Assembly (NCBI GenBank): GCA_963555705.1 | Contig: OY743169.1 | Span: forward strand, 49,280,124-49,344,123 | Length of the DNA: 64,000 nt | Direction: 5' to 3' | Origin: Ligustrum vulgare | Lineage: Eukaryota > Streptophyta > Magnoliopsida > Lamiales > Oleaceae | In this document: positions 44,501-57,232 of the stretch, one piece after another | How the letters are laid out: the number at the start of each line of letters is the position of its first letter | Numbering within the stretch: position 1 is the stretch's first letter | The notes under the pieces: generated by a model | Database searches by the model: none | Seen by the model: the letters and a program-made list of their open reading frames with translations, nothing else | Told to the model about the DNA's origin: nothing | Program-made: the position numbers and the translations under genes

Positions 44501-45251
44501 TTAGGGTACCCACTTTCGCTTCCTTTCGAGTCTCTCTTGTTCTACTTCAATCAAATTTCTTGTTATTGCATCCGAAGCCTTATCAAGAAACTCAGACCAG
44601 TCCCTGAAATAGTCACGTAGTCGATTAAACAACGTTAAATTCAGATTTTGGTCCCAAAATATGCATAAAAATAGTGTATGGTGATACTAAAATATGTACC
44701 ACATTTAACCATGGCCTAAGCAAACAAGATTGATCGAGTGCGAAACTATGAACTTACCCTTTCAGTGTATGGAATGTCAGTCCAACTGTGTATTTTGCCT
44801 CCTCAAGAGCCATTTGAAACCTCTCCAAATCCTTTGGCGGACAAGTCCCATCATCATTAACCCTAAGTTCCGAAGGTTTTACATCACAAAAAACAGGTAT
44901 CACCTTCTTTCTAGCCTCCATCATAAGAGCCAATTCGCGCAAACAAAAATATGAATCACAGTATCGTGGAGAAAACACAGCAATCCCAATTTTGCATTGA
45001 CCGATTGCCATGTCGATTTTTTCGAACAGTTTGTCCCCCGGCTTCATGTTCTTGCCATCCAAGAACGGCCGGAGGTGGAGCTTCCGGCTGAGGTGATTAT
45101 ACAGCAGACCTGCAACATTCCTTTTTGTGTCAATTCCACGGTGGTTGATGAAAACGTCACACGACGGCATATTATTATTTCTTTGTATTTTTCTTCTGTT
45201 TCGAAGAATTTGGCTGCAAATGTTGTTTCTTGCTGTTGAAGAGCCTTGCAT
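44501..45251 (-). CDS. TIR-domain protein (TIR-only type), two exons
   Basis: Exon 1 is 45251-44758 and exon 2 is 44603-44501, joined by a GTAAGT donor and a TTTCAG acceptor in matching phase; the product is about 198 residues. Exon 1 carries a plant TIR domain: CDVFINHRGIDTKRN (usual YDVFLSFRG-DTR), GLLYNHLSRK, FLDGKNMKPGDKL, IGQCKIGIAVFSPRYCDSYF, CLRELALMME and VIPVFCDVKPSELR. The Glu in CLREL is the catalytic residue of TIR NADases. Exon 2 reads DWSEFLDKASDAITRNLIEV and ends KWVP, as in plant TIR-only (TX) proteins. No NB-ARC or LRR follows. Such proteins act in immune signalling by consuming NAD+. A second possible start is the Met of MPSCDVF. No stop or frameshift is seen; it is the only apparently intact host gene here. 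Confidence 0.85.
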
Positions 45252-45784
45252 GGTAATTAATATAGGGTTAGAATTACCTTGTTATAGTCTATTTATTTTC
45301 AACTATTTTTTATTTTTTTTTTTCCTTTCTGTACTGTATATAGAAACAGGATTTTGATAATACGTTATCTGGGCATTTATAGGATTAATTAAAAATATAT
45401 GGATTTTCTCAAGTTTGAAGGATTCTACAAGTCTTACAAATCAGAATGTTCCTCGAGGGTTCAAAAATTTGACTTCCTTCAAACACGCCAATTAGAGTTT
45501 TTAACATTTTCCATAAATACTATATGCATGCTCGTGTTTGAAATTTTTTGGAAATATATTCAAAGTAATCGAAAAGTAAAACTCATAATTACGTGTATAA
45601 AAGCAATTTTTTTTTTTTTTTTTGAAGCTAAAGGACACAATTTTGTGATTTGATTTTCGGCTACAAGATGATCATACCGTTTTGAGTGGCCTAGTTCAAT
45701 GGACTAGCTATGCAAGGTCACATTCTAAAGATTTATTTAAGTTCCTCCATTTCGCGTTTTTAACTATAGAAGTGACTAAATCGT
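45252..45784. other. 5' flank of the TIR gene
   Basis: Likely promoter side of the TIR gene. It contains poly-T tracts (about 45307 and 45608-45623). Open frames on the plus strand show no motif. Confidence 0.4.
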
Positions 45785-46079
45785 TCCAAAATGTCATCTC
45801 TATTACTTAATGATTTATAGGGACGACCATTGTTGTCTCGGAAGACATAATGATGTGAATGAACATTTCCCTATAGGGACGACGGTGTCGCCCCAATAAG
45901 GTCTAGATTTTTTATAATATAATATGTTGGGACGAAAAAAAGTTGCCATAATAGAAACAAAATTTTTTTAAATTAATCTATATGGACGACCTTTGTCGCC
46001 TCCTAAAAATTTGCAAAAGATATATTTTTTTTCTTAAAAAAATTATTTTAGAAATTTTTTACAATACATAATTCAAAAT

Positions 46080-47270
46080 AGTTCCACTAGCCACCCAAAC
46101 TATCAAGCCCATCCTTATCATCATCGTCAGACACGTTGTATGATAATTCAACATTCTGAGTCAGTCACACAATAGTAATCTTCAGCCGACGAATCTTGGC
46201 ATCATATGTCACGAATCAAGGATCGTCTATATGGGTAGATCCTTGTGGGATATATGATGATCAAACAATGGAGTCGACAAAGGTAGTCATAGCCTTTGAG
46301 ATCCATTTGATACCACGTTCATATCCGCGTCGCTACGCAAAGACCTTTCTGATGATTACACGCGCATCAATAGGACTAGAGGAAAACTAGGTCTTCTGGA
46401 TCTCCCTCACCTCGCAAAGGCAATCCTGTGAAGGAGGAGAAAATAAATTACTGAAATGTACAAATTGAATAGAAAAAAGTTAGGCAAATGTGAAACGTAT
46501 GTGTTTTTACTTACATAGTTGACAGTTGCATTCATGTTCACCCAATTGTCGGAATTGAATGTGTGGAATGTTTTAATATAATCAATAGGGCTCGTCAATT
46601 GCTTGGTCTTAGGGTCAATCTGCAACAATTTAAATGCTCAAGTTAAATCTTTTTCGTAAGGTACATAATTGTAATAAAAACTGATATTACCTTCTCGAAG
46701 CACATGGCGGAAAAGCTCTTCAAGCCTTGCACGCTTGGGTATTTGGTATGACTTCAATTGACCATATTTTTTTGAGACTGGGCTTATGAACATAGAAATT
46801 GAAAATTATGTAAATGTAATACAATATGAATATTGACTTTACTTTTGAAAATATATTATACGTCCAATGAAAGTTGGACTTGTGAACATGTCAATGCATC
46901 TATGTCACTACTCGATAGATAGCTCAATGAAAGGATGACTCTGGTCATGATCCTTGTAGTATTTATGTACATCAGTTTTGTATACTCTATAATGATCGTC
47001 CGCCAAGCGATTGAGACCGCCTATGGCCATTTGGTATTCAACTTCAGATCGATTAACCCTAACATCAAAAGACATGTGAAGTCAAAAATTATTAAATGAT
47101 GTATAAGTAATTGAAAATGAGCACAAAGTTCAAATCCCCAATCTCTATAGCACGGAACTATGTTCAACCTCACCTGATTCCCGATCAAGCGTGTGCAATA
47201 CTTTTGGTTAGGCTCGACTGGTTGCCACGTCCTATTGATATAGTCAAAGTAATTTAGAAGTGGTTTCATC
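46080..47270 (-). pseudogene. Ptta/En/Spm-type gene remnant
   Basis: Minus-strand pieces include RTWQPVEPNQKYCTRLIGNQ, and GGLNRLADDHYRVYKTDVHK followed by YYKDHDQSHPF. This matches the HxYYKxH region of the CACTA accessory protein family (compare HKYYKIHG in the copy at 14948-16661). An acidic C-terminal region lies near 46100. Stops are frequent. Confidence 0.6.
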
Positions 47271-47334
47271 CTATTTCACAACCATATCATCTCCATATTT
47301 TGTCTTCTTAAGATACTTCGCCTTTTTGCAAACG

Positions 47335-47837
47335 TACTACAAGAAAATCACTCAACAACGACGATGTTTGTCATATCTGAAAGGCCAAAAATCGTCTCTA
47401 TTGCACAATAGCGACGACAAAGTCGTCCCTGATAGTCATCGCTTTAGGTCCGTGACTGATTCTAAATAGCGACGACACAGTCGTCTCTATTACTTCAGAG
47501 TCTATTGCGACGACTTTTAGCGACGACTTTGTCGTCTCTAATAATTAAAATATTTTATTAAATTTTTTTTTGGTGACTTGCTCCACCGACCCAATTTCGA
47601 CCCGATCCAAATTTCAACCCGACCAGCCAACCCAAGCATTTTCTTTAATTCCTATGATATATATGTGCATTATAGGATTCGAACCCTTGACCAAAGGGTT
47701 ATGTGGCATTGTCTAAACCATTAGGGCAACTCAATTCTTGTGTTTGTTTTTATTTTAACTAATATTAATTAGAAAATTGTATAAATATATAGTAAGCGCG
47801 AATTAAATTTTTTTTTGAACAAAACTAAATATAATAT

Positions 47838-47894
<57 letters not shown>

Positions 47895-48256
47895 GAAAAT
47901 TAGGGACGACTTAGTTGCGTTAATATATAGTATTAGAGACGACTATTAAAAGTCGTCGCTAAAAAAAAGTTACCGACGACTTAGTCATCGCTAATAAAAT
48001 ATATTAGAGACGACTAAAAAAAGTCATCACTAATTATGTTGGAACGACAGAAAAGTCGTCGTTAATACCCACCCTATTGCGACGACATTTTTTGTCGTCG
48101 CAATTGTCTCTAGTATTAGGGACGACTTTATGAGTCGTCGCTAATAGTTGGCGTATTTGTGATGACAAAATTTTCGTCTCAATAGGGTGGGTATTAGCAA
48201 CGACTTCTCTCTGCCGTCGCTAAATTTCGTCGCTGTTGCACCAGTTTCTTGTAGTG
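47335..48256. mobile_element. 922-bp CACTA MITE
   Basis: The ends are inverted repeats of about 28 bp: TACTACAAGAAA...CAACAACGACGA at the left and the complement CACTACAAGAAA...CAACAGCGACGA at the right; the first C has mutated to T. It is flanked by the 3-bp duplication ACG (47332-47334 and 48257-48259). Many GTCGTCGCT/AGCGACGAC subterminal repeats occupy both arms and a long (TA)n tract lies at about 47843-47890. It is non-coding and inserted in the larger decayed CACTA. Confidence 0.9.
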
Positions 48257-48599
48257 ACGATATTGAAAATGAGCGATCTGAAAAAAAAATTGTACAACTA
48301 GCTTTAATGAAAAATTATTTTAAACCCTAAAAAGGATAACTAGCCTCACACGACCCAAGTAGTGTGTGTCGGCCCACGAGGAGGATCACATGTACCATCT
48401 CCGTCGTGAGACATGAAATTCGACGTTTCTCAGTGGAACCTAATTGGAGCACATAATTGAGATTCATGAAAAAACCATTTAAATACAAACAAAATAATTT
48501 CAATTATATTATAACATAACACGCAACAAAAACCACATGTACTATGGAATCAAAATTCTTAATCACATTAAACATGGAATATGCTTAAATTAATGAGAT

Positions 48600-49760
48600 C
48601 ATGAAACTTAGTACATCACTTTGAATACTTACTAAAGGTGTATCCTCATTGTAAGTTGGACATGCCCTGTACCCCTAATCGCTCCAACCCAATGGATTAC
48701 CCCCAGCAGGAAAGTCATTAATCGTCCACAACAACGCGACATGCATTCTGAATAGTCCTCAGATATTACTTGCATCATCATGCATGTCAATACTATTTGA
48801 TCAAATCTCTTTGAGTTCATCTCCCAAAGGTCGCAAGAATACATCCATATCCTTACCAGATGCTTTTGGTCCTAGGATCAATAAATTTAACATTAGGTTT
48901 TCTTATCTCTTGCATAGCCAAGGTGGGCGATTGTAAACTGTCACAACTATTGGCTACATGATGTAAGCCTGACTCATGTTTCTAAAGGTATTGAAACCTT
49001 CCCCAGCCAACTCTATCGAACATTCCTAATCTCACTTGCAAACTTTGGATGCCTCATGTCGAGTTCTCACCAAACTCTCCTATCAACAGGATGTTGTAGC
49101 TCGTCTTCATCCTACTCTGACCTATAATGTGCCACCTCATGAGTCTCGCAGTATCATTCGTTGTAAATAGATTTTTCATTCTTGAGGCCAAAGGATAATA
49201 TTGTAGCACCTTATGTGGCATATTCTTCTCAGAACCTAATCTAGAGATGTGTATCCAGCGACTTTCCTGGCACATGGGACAAGTCTGTCTATCAGCGTGC
49301 TCTTTCCTGAATAATACACAAACAATCTTACAGACATCTTTTTAATAAAAATTTTAATGAAGAAAGGGAAGAAACTCCAATATATAATTCGTAATGGAGA
49401 GCCTTAAAAAGTTCATCATATTGAACACAAGAACTTGTACTAGCATATTCATTCCAGACTATGTCATCCATAACATTCATCATTTTTGTTCTGAGCATTC
49501 ACATTGTCATGCAGAATATCATTCTCCCCATGTTGAATCCATATGACATAACTCTTCGCAAAGTCATTGAGCTTCAATAGTTTCCAAAGAATGAGTAAGC
49601 CCATTAAGGCATTTATTGCATGGACATCTAGTTTTTTCTCCATCATTTACAAATGTCTCGCCATGTTTATAAATGCTTTTAAATTATTTCAAAAATCTTG
49701 AGGCTTTGCAGGATTTCTAATTTATGTCCAACTTTTATCAAATTCCATCTAACAAATGTT
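48600..49760 (-). pseudogene. TNP2 transposase remnant
   Basis: The minus strand retains NMPHKVLQYYPLASRMKNLF and RLMRWHIIGQ (compare NVPHKVLRYFPLAPRL in the copy at 23 kb), CQESRWI of the zinc module, and an N-terminal piece with WIQHGENDIL. Around 48700-48850 several frames carry the DLWE/SGWSGQGYACPTCN region in decayed form. Most of the C-terminal half is absent. Non-functional. Confidence 0.75.
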
Positions 49761-50459
49761 GTGAAAGAAGCATAGAAATATTAAGTGACAGTTTAGACTA
49801 ACGTGAATATGTCCTAAGTTTGCGTTATTATTCCACATCTAGTAACAAGGTAGAGCCCTAACCATTCATCATTAATCTGTACATAATGAATTGTTTTTAT
49901 TTTTCTTCTAACATCACTATATTTTTTTAACCTGAAAATTTCACCAGCATCTCTCCCAAGTTATACTAAGTGTGTGATTTACATTAAATATAGTTTGCAC
50001 CCGAAGAACAAGAAGGAAATAACATTGAAGCATACATACGAATATATATCCATAAATAGAAAAATATAGTGCAACAAAATTTAATATAGATCAATGAAAA
50101 ACTCTCCAAAAGTTGGAGAATTCGAAGATATTTCTGTAAACGTCAAACTAAGCACGAGTTTATGCGCATTTTTTAATTTACAAACGTATCCTCAAACGAA
50201 TTTCTAAGTTTCATGCAAATCAACTGCAATATACAACATAATATATGTCTAAATTATGTATATAATACTCATATCAGGAAACAATTCATAAAAACTAGAA
50301 AATACATAACAATAACATGTTTAAAGATTCTTAACAAAGGTTTTTGCCTTCGGTGCACTTTTTTCGGATGAGATTGATGTCGGATCGCGCAATTAGGAAA
50401 TTGAATATCAATGATGTCTGAAAATGAATCTGTGGGAGATAAAGATGATAAACATATAA
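49761..50459. other. CACTA interior, no gene seen
   Basis: AT-rich region upstream of the TNP2 remnant; no motif recognised. Confidence 0.4.
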
Positions 50460-51044
50460 AGGTGACAATGTCGCCCCATTTAGAGCATCTTGTCATCCCT
50501 AAAAGCATTACATCATCTAACGTGATTGAATAATCTGCTAAGAGCTATGGGGACGCATTGTTTCCCCTATAGAGCAGGAAAAGGCACCAAATATTATCGT
50601 CCAAAATTTCCATCATAAATTTCCTAACCTACAGAAGCGACATACTCCTGCTTGGACAACATATGTCGTCACTATCTAGACAAAAAATAGGAGACAAAAA
50701 ATCGGGCAACATGTTCGCATAAGGGACGACATTATGTCGCCTTTCTAGGCCTTATATAGGGACGACATGACAAATCAGTGACAAGAATGTCATCTTTGAA
50801 GAGTTCAGATTCTAAACGAACGATGTTCAACGTCGCCTCTATAGATTCATGGTCTTCAGGGTTGGCAACTTTTTCACCCTTGCATTGTCCCCCTCTTTTG
50901 TCCCAATTCTTGTAGTGACTCAACCTCTTTATTCGATATTTTAAGGACAAATAAATCATCTAATAAATATAAATTCACTAAATTTCAATTAATCCTCTTA
51001 ATGATGTTAAAATTGTTCTAAGACGAAAATTCACATCTCATATG

Positions 51045-53168
51045 TAGAGCTGGACGTGGGTTGAGTTGGTTGGTTTTTTGTCAAACCCAAACCCACCCCA
51101 ACATGTACGGTTTGATGAAAAATAAAACCGAACCAGACCTGTAGCATTTGAAACTCTATCCAACCCAAACCGATCAAACATTTAGTTGGTCGGTTTCGGC
51201 TTAGCCCAAATGCAAGTTAGATCTGGTAATTCTTTTAATTTGGATATGTTTTAGGGAAATTAGGCCCAATAATGCTTTTATATTTAAAATTTAAATAAAT
51301 CAAATATTTTGAAAGTAATTTTACAAATTAGGTATAAACTAATCTTAACATAATCCCTCCTTCTACCCACTCTCTCAACCGTGTACAGTTCCCTAACCAC
51401 CTCCAACCCTTGCTCCAATCACCATCTCTCTCTATATCATCCTCCTTTCTACCACCTTTAAAAGATGTGAACAACCAACAAGCTCAAGTACCTCAAGACT
51501 AGATATGCAAAAACATTTATCTCCCTTCTCATCTCCGCCACCTTCATAGCCATAATCACCAACTTTTCCTTCCCAATCTCTAAGGTAGCAACTCAGTGGA
51601 GAATAGTTATAGGAGTTTCTCCCACACAAGAGAAGAGTCTCCAGAGCTTGGACCCATTGAATAATGGTTGTCCATACCCTTGGGAGTTTCTAAATGGTCC
51701 AACATCTTCAAAATAGTCACCCAACAACAGGAAAGTATGAAGAACCTCGTCGGAATAGGCCTAGAAGGTGGAGGGAATCCTGAGAGGTCTGTGCTTCACC
51801 AAAATGGTTCAGAATTTGTATGTGAACTAGGTTGTTGTTCTATTTCGCGAGTAGGGATGCAAGAGTTGGTGATTGTGATAGAAATTTTTTTGAGTTGATT
51901 TTGAAGATTGATAGGCTGAAAGTAGGGCCACATTGGTAATGGAAATGACAGGAAGATGGTTGGGATAGTGGTGGTTGGATTACTGGTCTCCAAATTTTGA
52001 AGAGTGATGTTTGGTTTGGCTTGTCCGTAAATGATGATTTTATAGGAGGTGGTGGCAGTGGTGGTACGGGGTACAAATACAAGGATTTATGGAGGTAGTG
52101 ATGACTGCTACGATAATGGTAAGTCGTGATGATGCATCTATGGTGGTGCAATCTGCAGCCATTAGTGATGATCATGGTGATGGTGATGGTGGTTGTTTTT
52201 TAAGTTGTTAGCAGTGGTGGAACTCATGTAGTCAATTACAAATTTGTAACTAACTACAAACTGTCAATTTCTAACTAAGAGTTAGATCGAAAATGTCTCA
52301 GTATGATATAAGAAGTTGTTTAACTACTTGTATCAATTTGCCACAATACATACTCCCTAATGATCAATTACAAATTCATTACAATTTATTAATTTTTAAC
52401 TTATAGTTCAATCGAAGATGCCTTTGTATGGTATAGCAAGTTCTTCAACTGCTTGTATTGATTTGCCACAATGCTATTATATGTTGTCTAATAATCAATT
52501 ACAAATTTATACATTCATATAATAAATTATAATCTATATACTTGTGTAATATATTACAATTTATAAATTAAAATTGACCTGATTTTATAATATACCTTAT
52601 TTGATAATTACTTTTGATACCTTTGTAACAAATTACAAACCTTTCAAATCTAAATATTTGTAATAATGAATTTTATCCTAGTTTTTAAATTTTGAAACAC
52701 TTGAGAACCTTCATTGTTTTTAACCTATAGAAGGCATTCTTCTTGAAAATAATGTATAAATAAATATGAAATTTTGGAGCTTTACAATTTCTTTGAGATT
52801 CATTCATATCACCACCATGTTCTTAGTTTTTAATTTATTGTCAATTGACTTTTCATTTGTACATAGTATCCATGCCATCAACATAGGTAAAAAAAATATA
52901 AATAAATAAAATGAAACATTTGTACTTTCTAATTCTTTCTCCTATCTCCACTATCGTGTCTATTTAGATTTTTAATTCATCGGGTTGAACTTAATGGATT
53001 TGGGATGGATTGGTTTATAATTCATGGCTTGAAACTTAACCTAACCTGACTTTAGATTTAAATTTTCAACTTGAACCCAACTCAATTGAGCTTAAAAACC
53101 AACCCAAATCGGTGGGGTTGGTTAGGGTCGGTAAGTTTGATAAGTGGGTTTGTTATTGTCCAGCCCTA
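51045..53168. mobile_element. Non-autonomous hAT element (2124 bp)
   Basis: The left end is TAGAGCTGGACGTGGGTT and the complement of the right end is TAGGGCTGGACAATAACA. It is flanked by a perfect 8-bp duplication, CTCATATG (51037-51044 and 53169-53176), the hAT signature. Subterminal regions repeat AACCCAACC/GGTTGG phrases in both orientations. No transposase is present. The interior (51350-52200) has small open frames on both strands with no known domain, so whether it holds captured host sequence is undecided. Confidence 0.9.
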
Positions 53169-53176
53169 CTCATATG

Positions 53177-53443
53177 ATTTTATACCTATTAAGTTCAAAT
53201 GAGCATTCAAATTTAAAGATTGATGTGCTCAATCGAGTCATATCTTGCTGGAAATATTAAGAGTTAAATCTCACATCGGTAAATATGAAAACATATACAA
53301 ATATACAAGGCATGGACCATTCTTAACAAGGTTAGTTTTTTAAAATTATACCCCAAGTTTTAGTACTCAATTTATTAATTAAACATGCAACAAGTACTAA
53401 TGTTTCTTTAAAGTTGGAATACGCCAGATACTGTTCCCCCCAG
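53177..53443. other. Spacer between hAT element and copia E
   Basis: No feature recognised. Confidence 0.4.
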
Positions 53444-53699
53444 TGAAGTTTTACTGGTTGTAACTTTTATATTTAAGAAAACTCAAATACGATGTGTGAG
53501 CTCCTTCAAAATATATAGAGCTCGTGAAGCTAGAATAAAATATAGGTACAAGAATTGTGAACAACTAACCAACTACAAAATGATACCTATAACAATCTAG
53601 TATTGATATTCCTGACTATGAGGAATCAATCAAACAGTAATAGTGCGTAAAGAATATATAGAATTCCTTGGATGACAGATGAAATTTTGGTGCTTATTA

Positions 53700-55460
53700 C
53701 TCAGCCCTTGGCTAGCACAACTTGATCAAAGTGTTCCTTATATTTTGAAACCTTAATTCTCTCCCTCAAGCTGGAAGTCACTAAGATGATTCCAAGCTTG
53801 TCCTTTAAATAACAGAACCTGGAGTTTAATAGAGGTCTGGTAAGAACATCAACAGTTTGTTCAACATAAGGAATGTACCTAATTATCAGTTTCTTATTCA
53901 TCACCCTATCTCTAATGAAGTATATATCCAATTCAATATATTCAGTTCAAGCACGGTAAACCGGATTAGAAGCAAGTGCACTAGCTCCTAAGTTATCACA
54001 CCATGACACAGGGGAAAAAATTGTGGTAAGTTCAGCTCTTGGAATAATGATTGCAGCCACACAATTTCAGTAGTTGCTGGAGCTAAGGCTCTATATTTTG
54101 ATTTAGTACTCGACCTTGAAACCACATGTTGTTTCTTTAATGACTAAGAAACCAAATTTTCACCTAAATATATACAATAACCGGTAGTTAATTTCCTATC
54201 ATCTGGACAAGATGCCCAGTTAGAGTCTGCAAACCCATTGATACATATGTTTTCACCACTTTTGATCCAAAGCCTTGAATAATAGTACCTTTTAGGTACC
54301 TGAAAATCCTTTTCAATGCTGTCCAGTGCAAATTACTCGGTGAAACTAGAAACTAGCTCATTCGATTTACAACATAACTTAAATTTGGTTTGGTATGAGT
54401 AAGGTATTGAAGGCATCCAATTGCATTGTTGGACACTGATGGAACTTTCATGGCTTCACCATCACTCTTGGAAAGTAACTTACTAATCACCATTGGTGTA
54501 GGGGAAGGCTTCGAGTTCTCATATTGGAATCTTCTTAAAAGATCAGAATTGTACTTTTTTGTGTGAGATAGAGCCCTGAACTGTTTCTATGAACCTCAAT
54601 TCCCAAGAAGTGACGTAATTGTCCCATGTCTTTTAATGAGAATTTTGTGTTTAGTTCACTAATGAACCTTTGAATTAGGATGTTGTCATTCCTAGTTATC
54701 ACAATGTCGTCAACATAGATCAAAGCAAATATGATTTGATTTTTGCTTATGAAGAAAAACAAAGAGTTATCGGCTTTAGACTGGCAGAACTTCTAGCTCG
54801 ATAAGGTTTGTCTTAGTTTTTCAGACCAAGATCTTAGAGCTTATTTTAAGCCATAAAGTGTTTTATCAAGCTTGGACACCGTATGTGGTTTCTCCTTGTC
54901 AAAAAATCGTTCAGGCTGACTTATGAATACTTCTTCTTCAAGTTGCCATTCAAAAATGCATTGTTTTTGTCCACCTGTCCAATTTCCCAGTTCTTTGACA
55001 CGACTAAATTTAGGATAGTTCTAAATGTTGGAGCTTTGATCACAGGGTTGTAAGTCTCATAACAATCAATGTCGGGAGTTTGGAGAAAACCCTTAGCCAC
55101 AAGCCTTACTTTTTACCTTTGAACATTGCCATCAACATCATATTTGATTATGAAAATCCACTTAATTCCTATCACCTTTTGTTTTGATGAATAAGGTACC
55201 AATGTCCAAGTACCATTTTTGTATAGTGCATTGTATTCTTCCTCCATAGCTCTACTCCAGTTATCACTTAACAAGGCTGTTGTCATGTCTTCTGGTTCTA
55301 GTTCACCTTAAGTGTCTTTCATATTGAAATCAATATCTTCCCCTGCATATAACTTTGGTTTGAAAATCCCATCCTTTCTTCTAGTGGTCATTGCATGTTC
55401 TACTCTTCTTTCAACATCTTGACATGAGTTATGTTGTGAATTCCTAGTACCAAAATTTTG
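53700..55460 (-). pseudogene. Element E reverse transcriptase and RNase H
   Basis: From the right, decayed RT segments such as a KWVFKIK-type stretch near 55130 lead to an open frame at 54762-54535 with FALIYVDDIVITRND (YVDD intact) and FSLKDMGQLRHFLGIEVHRN. RNase H follows with many stops; its end (53931-53701) reads DIYFIRDRVMNKKL and YVEQTVDVLTRPL, just before the 3' LTR. Typical copia order, inactive through stops. Confidence 0.8.
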
Positions 55461-55719
55461 ATCCTAATTCTGGTTCCTCAATCATTGGATTCTCCAAAGT
55501 CTCTTCTAATGTGTTATGAAATGACTATGTTTCAATCTGATTGTGTTCAGAGTTCAAGTGAGTATCACTTCTACAGTTTTCTCCTTGATTTTTACCGGAG
55601 TTATGGTCTGAAGAGTCAGCTGCAGTGCCAAATTCAGGATGTTCTGTACAAGTTGAGCTCATTTGGGTTGATTAGGATTGGAGTAAAATGGGAGATATTG
55701 AACAATAACTTTTGAATTA

Positions 55720-57225
55720 TGTGAAGTGGTTTGTTTGTTGAGGAATCCTCATTCAAAAGGAAAGTCATTTTCATTGAATATTACATGTCTAGAAATGTGG
55801 AATTTCCTGTAGGGCTGAGGCATTTATATCCTTTGTGTGTGTTGCTATACCCAATGAAAACACACTTAATGGAATGAAAATTGAACTTGTTTCTTTTATA
55901 GGGTCTAAGGCATGGGTAACAAGCACATCCAAAGGTTTTAAGGGCATTGTATTCAACATTTCTTTTGAAAAGGACTTCAAAAGGTGACTTCATTTGAAGG
56001 ACTGCAGTGTGTAACCTGTTGATTAAGAATGTGGTCATATGAACTGATTCCATCAATAGGATAAAGGAATTTTGGCTTGATCTAAAAGAGTTAAACTCAA
56101 GTCGATTACGTATCAAGGTTTTCTTTCAGCCCTTCCACTTTGAGAGGAAGTGTAAGGGCATGAGTTTCTAATTTCAATTCCTGATTTTGTGGCAAGGGTA
56201 GTAACTAGCTTGAATTCACTTCCACCATCAGATTGGAGGGTTTTAATTTTACATATAAATTTGTTCTTCACTAGAGATGGTAACGAGGTGGGGAATACTC
56301 GAACCTGATGGGGACCCGCCCCGAATGGGGCGGGGAATCCCCAACAAAGATGGGGATGGGGATGAAAAAGTATCCCTGAACCGAGGACGGGATGGCCATC
56401 TTATCCCCATCCCCGCCCCATCCCGTCCCCGATCCCCGTCTCCAATTAATAATTTCCATTAAAATTTAACGACACAAACAAAGATGAATATATATATATA
56501 TATATTCCCGCCCCATTGCCATCCCTATTCTCCACTAGTGTTTTGAATTGTATGAAGTGATTCATTTTTTCAGATTTGTGTTTCACTGGAAAGATCCATA
56601 TGTACCTACTATAATCATCAATAAAGATAACATAGTATCTGAATCCTGAGGTTGAATTTATTGGTGCTGACCCAGACATCTGTATGTATGAAGTCTAACG
56701 GTTTTGTGGAATGTAAAGAAGATAGCTTGAATGGTAAAGAGTGTGATTTACCAAATTGGAAAGCATCACAAAACTGAGTTTCATTAGATTTAAATTTGAC
56801 ATTACAAAGTTTAAGAACTTCAGATATAACTAGACTCAAAGGATGGCTTAACTTTCTATGCCAAATATCAAATTTGCTTCTGGGAAATTAAAACAAAGCT
56901 GGGGAATGTCATGCTTGGTGTTGGTGATGAGGGCTGATGTATGTAGTTTATTCTGGCAGATGGACTTTGAGGAGGAAGAGTTTAGAAGTGGTCTTAGAGG
57001 CTCAAACTTGTACAATCTATTCTCAAGTTGACCTTGCAGCATCACCTTCTTTATGTCCTTGTCCTTAACAAGAAAATACGTAGAATGAAACTCAACAAAT
57101 ACATTGTTATCTGAGGCTAATTTTGAAATGCCGACTAAATTTCGTTTAATCTCAGGCACCAGAAGAAATTTACTCAGTTTGATCAGATTTATCATGAAGT
57201 GCAAGTAGTAGTGAAGTACCAACAT
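55720..57225 (-). pseudogene. Element E integrase and pre-integrase region
   Basis: The pre-integrase region (57225-56848) includes EIKRNLVGISKLASDNNVFV. Then come PLDFIHTDVW (first catalytic Asp), a frameshift, and SGFRYYVIFIDDYSRYIWIF. The hAT MITE lies next, then TLQSDGGSEFK (second Asp) and SGRAERKP (catalytic Glu). The C-terminal part (56116-55781) has MKSPFEVLFKRNVEYNALKT, FGCACYPCLRPY and CVFIGYSNTHKGYKC. Zinc-binding residues upstream are degraded. Frameshifts and stops inactivate it. Confidence 0.85.
56272..56527. mobile_element. 256-bp hAT-type MITE
   Basis: The left end is TAGAGATGGTAACGAGGTGG and the complement of the right end is TAGGGATGGCAATGGGGCGG. The 8-bp flanks TTCTTCAC (56264-56271) and TTCTCCAC (56528-56535) differ by one base. 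It contains GGGGAT/ATCCCC repeats in both orientations and a (TA)n tract. It interrupts the integrase of copia E. Confidence 0.9.
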
Positions 57226-57232
57226 GTGTAAC

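Larger units (their letters stand above)
45785..50917 (-). mobile_element. Decayed CACTA transposon
   Basis: Subterminal GGGACGAC/GTCGTC-type repeats lie at both sides (about 45800-45990 and 50460-50850). The right terminus is TTCTTGTAGTG ending at 50917. The left terminus was not found, so the left limit is approximate. Inside, on the minus strand, are remains of a Ptta/En/Spm gene and a TNP2 gene, in the same order as in the CACTA at 14-24 kb. Confidence 0.7.

Noticed and set aside
51432..51629. Possible LRR-like fragment (SSLEVLELVGCSHL) in the hAT element
   Set aside because: One short leucine-rich phrase is too little to call a captured resistance-gene piece.
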